Source of the DNA: Coriaria nepalensis | Lineage: Eukaryota > Streptophyta > Magnoliopsida > Cucurbitales > Coriariaceae | Length of the DNA stretch: 64,000 bases | NCBI GenBank assembly: GCA_027186245.1 | Contig: CP114497.1 | Span: forward strand, 5,029,501 to 5,093,500 | Direction: 5' to 3' | Part shown: one piece after another, positions 59,524-64,000 of the stretch | Numbering within the stretch: position 1 is the first letter of the stretch | How the letters are laid out: every line of letters starts with the position of its first letter | Made by a program: the position numbers and the translations under genes | Notes under the pieces: generated by a model | Databases searched by the model: none | The model's input: the letters and a program-made list of their open reading frames with translations, nothing else | Told to the model about the DNA's origin: nothing

Positions 59524-60073
59524 GTTCCCCACTCAAAGGTATACGTCACTTTTTTAGTCTCCCACTTTGTTTGCAGATGCGAGAGGGAGTGGAAGGATAA
59601 GCAACTAGAGATTTTCTAAAAATTCTCCGTCATCGGCCGATTGTATAGGATAAATGGAGTTTGCATATGTTTACCGACAATTCAAAGTTGTGTAGTAGTC
59701 TGCACCTAACGTGTGAGGGCAACACTCTGGTAACTCGAAGTTACCATGGCATGAGCGCATGATTTCTTATTCAATTCGAACATCCTGCATGTGCAACTCT
59801 TTACCCCTAAATCAACTAACGCAGTAGTAGAAGCACCGATCACTCAAACGTATTCTTGTTCACTCTATGAACCTTCATTGTTAAAGATTTATTGTTTTTT
59901 TATGAGCTCTTTCTCTACATCAGGAGTTAGTGGGGTGTTTGTTTGATTTGTTGCACACTGCCATTTGTAGAACTAAGTTGTCATCATCTTCTTGATACTA
60001 TCGATCAAATCTAAAATTTGATAGTCACGCGCATCCTTCAATGATACGTCAAGTGACTTTGTAATATTATTAG
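59524..60073 (-). pseudogene. MULE transposase, SWIM region (copy 2, 5' part)
   Basis: Minus-strand blocks, read from the right: NTNNITKSLDVSLKDARDY near 60050, then IDSIKKMMTT near 59990, then VDLGVKSCTCRMFELNKK continuing to SCAHAM near 59800-59750. This is a SWIM zinc finger with all ligands present (CXC, then CXH). Further on come YANSIYPI and KQSGRLKK, and RIPLSGEL up to the insertion point at 59528. The tail continues at 47394. The catalytic core would lie to the right but is replaced by copia element D starting at 60074. Stops are present (for example after the SWIM finger). Confidence 0.8.
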
Positions 60074-61347
60074 TGTTGGGCATGGTGCCCTGAAAGCATG
60101 TGATGAGTATTGTTTTGTGAAATTAATAAAAATGACATTTTTCTATATAATTGTTGTGAATGTATTATTATTGAACAATGTGTATAAATATCAGAAAATT
60201 CTACATTAATTTATGTGACTATAATCCGGTATTGGTACGAGAGGATTAAGATTATAGATAATGAATTAAATTGTTAGTAACATATTAAAGTATGAAATCT
60301 TTAATTGATGGTTGTTCATACGGTCCGCTAGCATTGTGAATGCAAGGGATCTAGATCCGGATCACTGATGTAAATAGACATCTTAATGGAGGTACTTTAT
60401 ATAATTGGATTATATAGGACATGACTCAATATGAATTAATTCTTTATTAAAATATTGTTTGCCATAAATAGTTTTATTCATATCAATAGATGATCATATG
60501 TAGATCAATATAAATCCTGAGTGGTCATGAACTCCTGTTTATGTCAACTAGATTTTTTAATTCATTTTTCACGGTTTTTTTGTAGAACATGATAAAGACT
60601 TATGTTTTGGAGATTTATTGGGATAAGTGGCTAGGAATATGATTTATAGATATGAAATCTAAACCTTTTTTCATAGAATATTGTGTATTAGTTCCCTTAA
60701 GGGTTAATTATGGAATTAAATGCTTTTTTATAACTTAATTATAAATTAACCGTTAACTAGTGGATTAATAATACTTAAAGATAAAGAGATAATTAGAGGG
60801 GTAAAACGGTATTTTTGACTAGCTCTAATTATGAATAAATTTTTGAAGAATTAGATTGCACATCATGATAATATCAATAGACTACTAGAAACTACTCAGT
60901 AATATGTTCTATAATTGTAAGAGTAAAATATCATATTTTTAGTAGAATAATATTGGGATTAATAAATTAAATTTATTCGATTAAAAAGTTTAATTAATAA
61001 TCTAATTTATCAGAGCTTAGAATTATAGGTCCATGATCCCTAGGTCGCCTCTATAAAGTACTATCAGAGCTTAGAATTAGAGAGACTTTTTTACAAAAAG
61101 AAAAAGAGAGAAGACCTTGTCATCTCTATGTGCCCATACACGCTCTGGTATGTTGAGGATCGATTTGGAAGATTGTAATATGAGTCTTCTCGAATGATTC
61201 GCATAGGCTAAGGTATTATCTCTTCGCATAACTGTAGGATTAATTTATATATATCTAAAGGATCGCTAAAAATTTTTAGATAATTTTTGTTATATACTAG
61301 GACCAATAATCTCTTCCGCTGTAAAATTTGTAACTCATTTTTCAATA
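60074..61347 (+). repeat. 5' LTR of element D
   Basis: Starts TGTTGGGCATGG and ends near TTTTTCAATA, directly before the primer-binding site. No second copy is inside the window, so the limits rest on the TG start and the site position. Confidence 0.65.
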
Positions 61348-61349
61348 AT

Positions 61350-61361
61350 TGGTATCAGAGT
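61350..61361 (+). promoter_or_regulatory. Primer-binding site of element D
   Basis: TGGTATCAGAGT, one base from the initiator-tRNA-Met site TGGTATCAGAGC. Confidence 0.8.
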
Positions 61362-62872
61362 GGTCTTTATATGTATATAGATTAATCATTTTATGAGTAT
61401 CAGACCCGTGACCCACCTAATAATTAGGTTTGACCCATTTATTTTGAGGTAAAAAAATAATGTATTTTAGGCCCATGAACTAATTTTGAATTAAAAAAAA
61501 AAAACCAAAGAACTTGTTGGGTTTGACTCAAATAAGCCTGATAGGCCCAAAAAGAGTTTAGGCCTAATTGGAAATAATTAAGTTAAATATAAATTTTGGT
61601 TAGACAAATTGTTTTTGTGGGGATTTAGGGATTAGATTTGTTTTAGAAAATTATTGGTTGGGTCCAGATTCAAGATCCAACAAGCTTAGGGAAGGATATA
61701 ACACTTGAAGCCCTTATGTAATTTTTATTTTTTTATTTATTCTTATTTTTTACTAAGGTTGTAAATTTTAGAAATACCGAAAATTACTTGATCCATTATA
61801 TCTATTTATTTATGTTTATTGATTTGATTGATAAAATATTCATTACTTAGTTGATTACATGTCATATATGAATACCCACACAGTTTTATTTTAAATCATG
61901 CATCTCATGAGTAGAAACATGATTTAATTAGGATTGTCCTAGTTGTTTATGTGATTTATTTAGTGAAATTAATTACATAAATAGATTAAGTTTTAAACAG
62001 TTAAACTTAGTGATCACACCCTATAAAGTCAAACATTTATGTTAGGACTTTAATAACCAATTTTGTTAAAAGAGTTTTAATAAAATTTTATGAATATATT
62101 AAGTCTATTAGTTATAAATTAGGTTCACCTAATAAGATTATGATCATATTAAGATATAAATTAAAAGGGTTTAATCGAAGCTAGGTTCAATAAGATTGGT
62201 ATTTACAATTAATAGGATTATATTCATTGGTTAACTAGTAATTAATTTAGAATTAATTAATTAGTTTTAATTTGAAAACATAGGTTGTTTTATGAAAACA
62301 CACATTTAAAAATAGTGAGTGGGAGAAGGTTGATATGATAATATAACCTATGATCTCCATTTTTAGTACAACACCGTGAGATATGGAAAGGGTTTGAGAT
62401 GACTTTATTTTCGTCCCCCTAAGAAAGGTTTCAGACCATATCAATATTAAGGTTGGCTTCTTAAAAAAAAAGAAAAATGATGTATTTTGAACTTGACCGA
62501 CCCTAAGGCGGCAACTTTCGAGTTAAGTCATGAATTCTAAAATAATGAGTTACACTCACAAAAACATAATTAAGCTTCAAGCGGTAATTATATCTTGACC
62601 AAATAAATAGTAACTTATGAGCAAAAGGGAAAATATGGATATTTTTAATTTGACTTGTAAGTTTCAGAATGTCCCAAAGTTAATTTAAAATTAATAAAAC
62701 CAACCGTAAGGCAGTATATTGATTATTGAGTTAATTTATCATGGGTTAGTAATAAAATTTTTTATGTGTTTTATTTGTTGCATTCATGCATCATATTTAT
62801 TATTTCGAAACTTTGATATTTATTTCAATTATAATGAATGAATGTATGTTTTATTTAATTTCAACAATCATC

Positions 62873-63796
62873 ATGTTTTCAATCAATAATTCTATTACCG
62901 CTTTACTTAACGAGTACAAATTAACTGGTGATAATTTTATAAGATAGAAATCAAACTTAAACATGGTATTAATTTGTGAAAACCATAAGTTTGTCTTGAC
63001 CGAGGAATGTTCTGAAGAGCCCGCTACTAATGCTACCCATAATGTATGGGAAAAGTATGATAATTGGATCCAATCCAATAATAAGGCCAAATGCTACATG
63101 TTGATAAGCATGAGTGATAGATGTTCTTAGGAAGAAAAATGAAAATGTGGAGACTTCATATGAGATATTGGACTCTCTCTATGCCTTTTTTGGGCAGCAA
63201 TTTGACCAAATTCATCATGAGGCTAGGCTATAAGAACCTATATGAATGCCAAAATGAAGAAATGAGTTTCTGTGAGAGATCATGTTTTGAACATGATCAA
63301 CACGATGCCTGAGGCAAAAATACATGGGGATACCATTGATGAGAGTACTTAAGTTAGCATCATACTTGAGTCACTCTCACTAGCTTTTGTTGCATTCACT
63401 ACCAACTATGTTATTAACAAGCTGCAGTACAACATGACTCAGGTGTTGAATGAGTTGCAGACCTTTGAGACCCTTAATAAGGCCAGGTCCAAAGAGTGTG
63501 AAGCAAATGTTGATGAACAAAAGCTGCCTTCCTCTTATGTTAAGAACAATAAGAGAAGGTACACCAGTGGTAAGGATAAAAATGGAAACAAAGCCAAAAA
63601 GTCACTTAAAGGCAAGGAAAATAAGAAGAATGACAACTCTAAGAAAAAGGAACCTAAGGGAAAGTGTTTCCACTGTGGAGTTGATGGCCATTGGAAGAGA
63701 AAGTGTAACAAGTATCTCTTCGAGCTAAAGGAGAAAAAGAAAGGTAAATTTGATTTACTTGTTTTAGAAGCTTGTTTAGTGGAAGATAATTTGTAA
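62873..63796 (+). pseudogene. Copia gag of element D, mildly damaged
   Basis: Starts MFSINNSITALLNEYKLTGD (62873). There is an in-frame TAG at about 62945 where copia Gags have a Trp, and a frameshift near 63120-63300. Beyond the damage the frame 63434-63796 is open. It holds VLNELQTFETLNKARSKE, a Lys-rich linker and a complete zinc knuckle CFHCGVDGHWKRKC at about 63665-63706, then a stop. Matrix-like and nucleocapsid parts are both recognisable. It is less decayed than the gag of element B. Confidence 0.82.
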
Positions 63797-63799
63797 TGT

Positions 63800-64000
63800 T
63801 AAATAGTAGATTTGGGAGCCACTAATCATGTTTGTTCTTCTTTACAAATGCTTAGTTTTTCAAGGGAGCTTGCTATTGGTGATGTGACAATGAGAGTAGT
63901 TAGTGGTGCGATCACTTCAGCTAAAGCAGTGGGAGAAGTCTGTTTAGTTTTTAACAATAATTATCTTATTTTGAACAGTGTTTTACTTTATTCCTAGATT
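63800..64000 (+). pseudogene. Copia protease start of element D (partial)
   Basis: Reads VDLGATNHVCSSLQ from about 63807. The catalytic DSG of copia protease is DLG here, which should abolish activity. The following ELAIGDVTMRVVSGAI and VGEVCLVFNNNYLILN match the pattern of the protease fold. It runs off the right edge after a stop at 63995. Confidence 0.7.

Larger units (their letters stand above)
45336..60073. mobile_element. Ulp1-type Mutator-like element, copy 2, split by nested copia insertions
   Basis: Pieces in order: Ulp1-like gene on plus (45.5-46.2 kb), tandem array (46.6-47.1 kb), transposase zinc knuckle on minus (47.27-47.39 kb), copia insertion C (47395-59523), transposase SWIM region on minus (59.53-60.07 kb), then copia element D. 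Removing C with one copy of its GTTCC duplication puts the two transposase parts next to each other in the right order and strand. The left limit at element A and the right limit at element D are where later elements abut, not its own ends. Confidence 0.75.
60074..64000 (+). mobile_element. Ty1/copia element D, 5' part (runs off the window)
   Basis: 5' LTR 60074-61347, primer-binding site, leader to 62872, gag 62873-63796, then the start of protease at the window edge. Its LTR (TGTTGGGCATGG start, about 1.27 kb) and Gag differ from those of elements A, B, C and E, so it is a second copia family. It is inserted in, or recombined with, the MULE transposase at 60073. Confidence 0.85.

Overview
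The window is nuclear DNA of a flowering plant, most likely a eudicot. It is AT-rich, its genes are split by GT-AG introns with organelle-targeting leaders, and long stretches are layered transposon debris of plant type (Ty1/copia, Ty3/gypsy, Mutator-like elements with Ulp1-type protease genes, and foldback MITEs). I cannot name the species. Ulp1-carrying Mutator-like elements are well known from Arabidopsis (Kaonashi) and melon (CUMULE), so their presence fits a eudicot but does not settle the family.

Three host genes look intact. (1) A seven-exon minus-strand gene at 7479-12280 encodes a 296-residue adenylate kinase with a plastid-type leader. (2) A five-exon minus-strand gene at 21875-24557 encodes a 216-residue SnoaL/NTF2-like protein with a plastid-type leader. 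(3) A five-exon plus-strand gene at 33892-37041 encodes a 234-residue conserved plant protein with a mitochondrial-type leader. For all three I matched splice sites and codon phase across every junction by eye. No tRNA, rRNA, CRISPR or bacterial-type feature was seen.

Layout. 1-4 kb: a decayed, internally deleted Ty3/gypsy element on the minus strand and minisatellites. 5.0-6.4 kb: remnant of a Mutator-like (MULE) transposase. 7.5-12.3 kb: adenylate kinase, with a hAT-like insertion in intron 4. 13.4-14.3 kb: foldback element. 14.5-20.7 kb: a Ulp1-type MULE, with a DUF1985/Ulp1-like gene on plus, a transposase remnant on minus and minisatellite arrays between them. 20.9-21.3 kb: foldback MITE. 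21.9-24.6 kb: SnoaL-like gene. 24.6-28.0 kb: a pair of ~310 bp direct repeats enclosing a MULE fragment and complex repeats. 30.5-33.7 kb: a deleted copia element whose LTR ends about 210 bp upstream of the third gene. 37.4-38.2 kb: foldback element. 39.4-45.3 kb: copia element A. 45.5-60.1 kb: a second Ulp1-type MULE split by copia element C, itself split by copia element B. 60.1 kb to the end: the 5' part of a further copia element.

The most interesting structure is the 45-60 kb nest. Target-site duplications (GTTCC for element C, CCACT for element B) fix the order of insertion, and show that the Ulp1-like gene at 45.5 kb and the transposase pieces at 47.3 and 59.5 kb belong to one older element. 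Its layout, a protease gene and a transposase gene pointing at each other across a private tandem-repeat array, matches the separate element at 14.5-20.7 kb.
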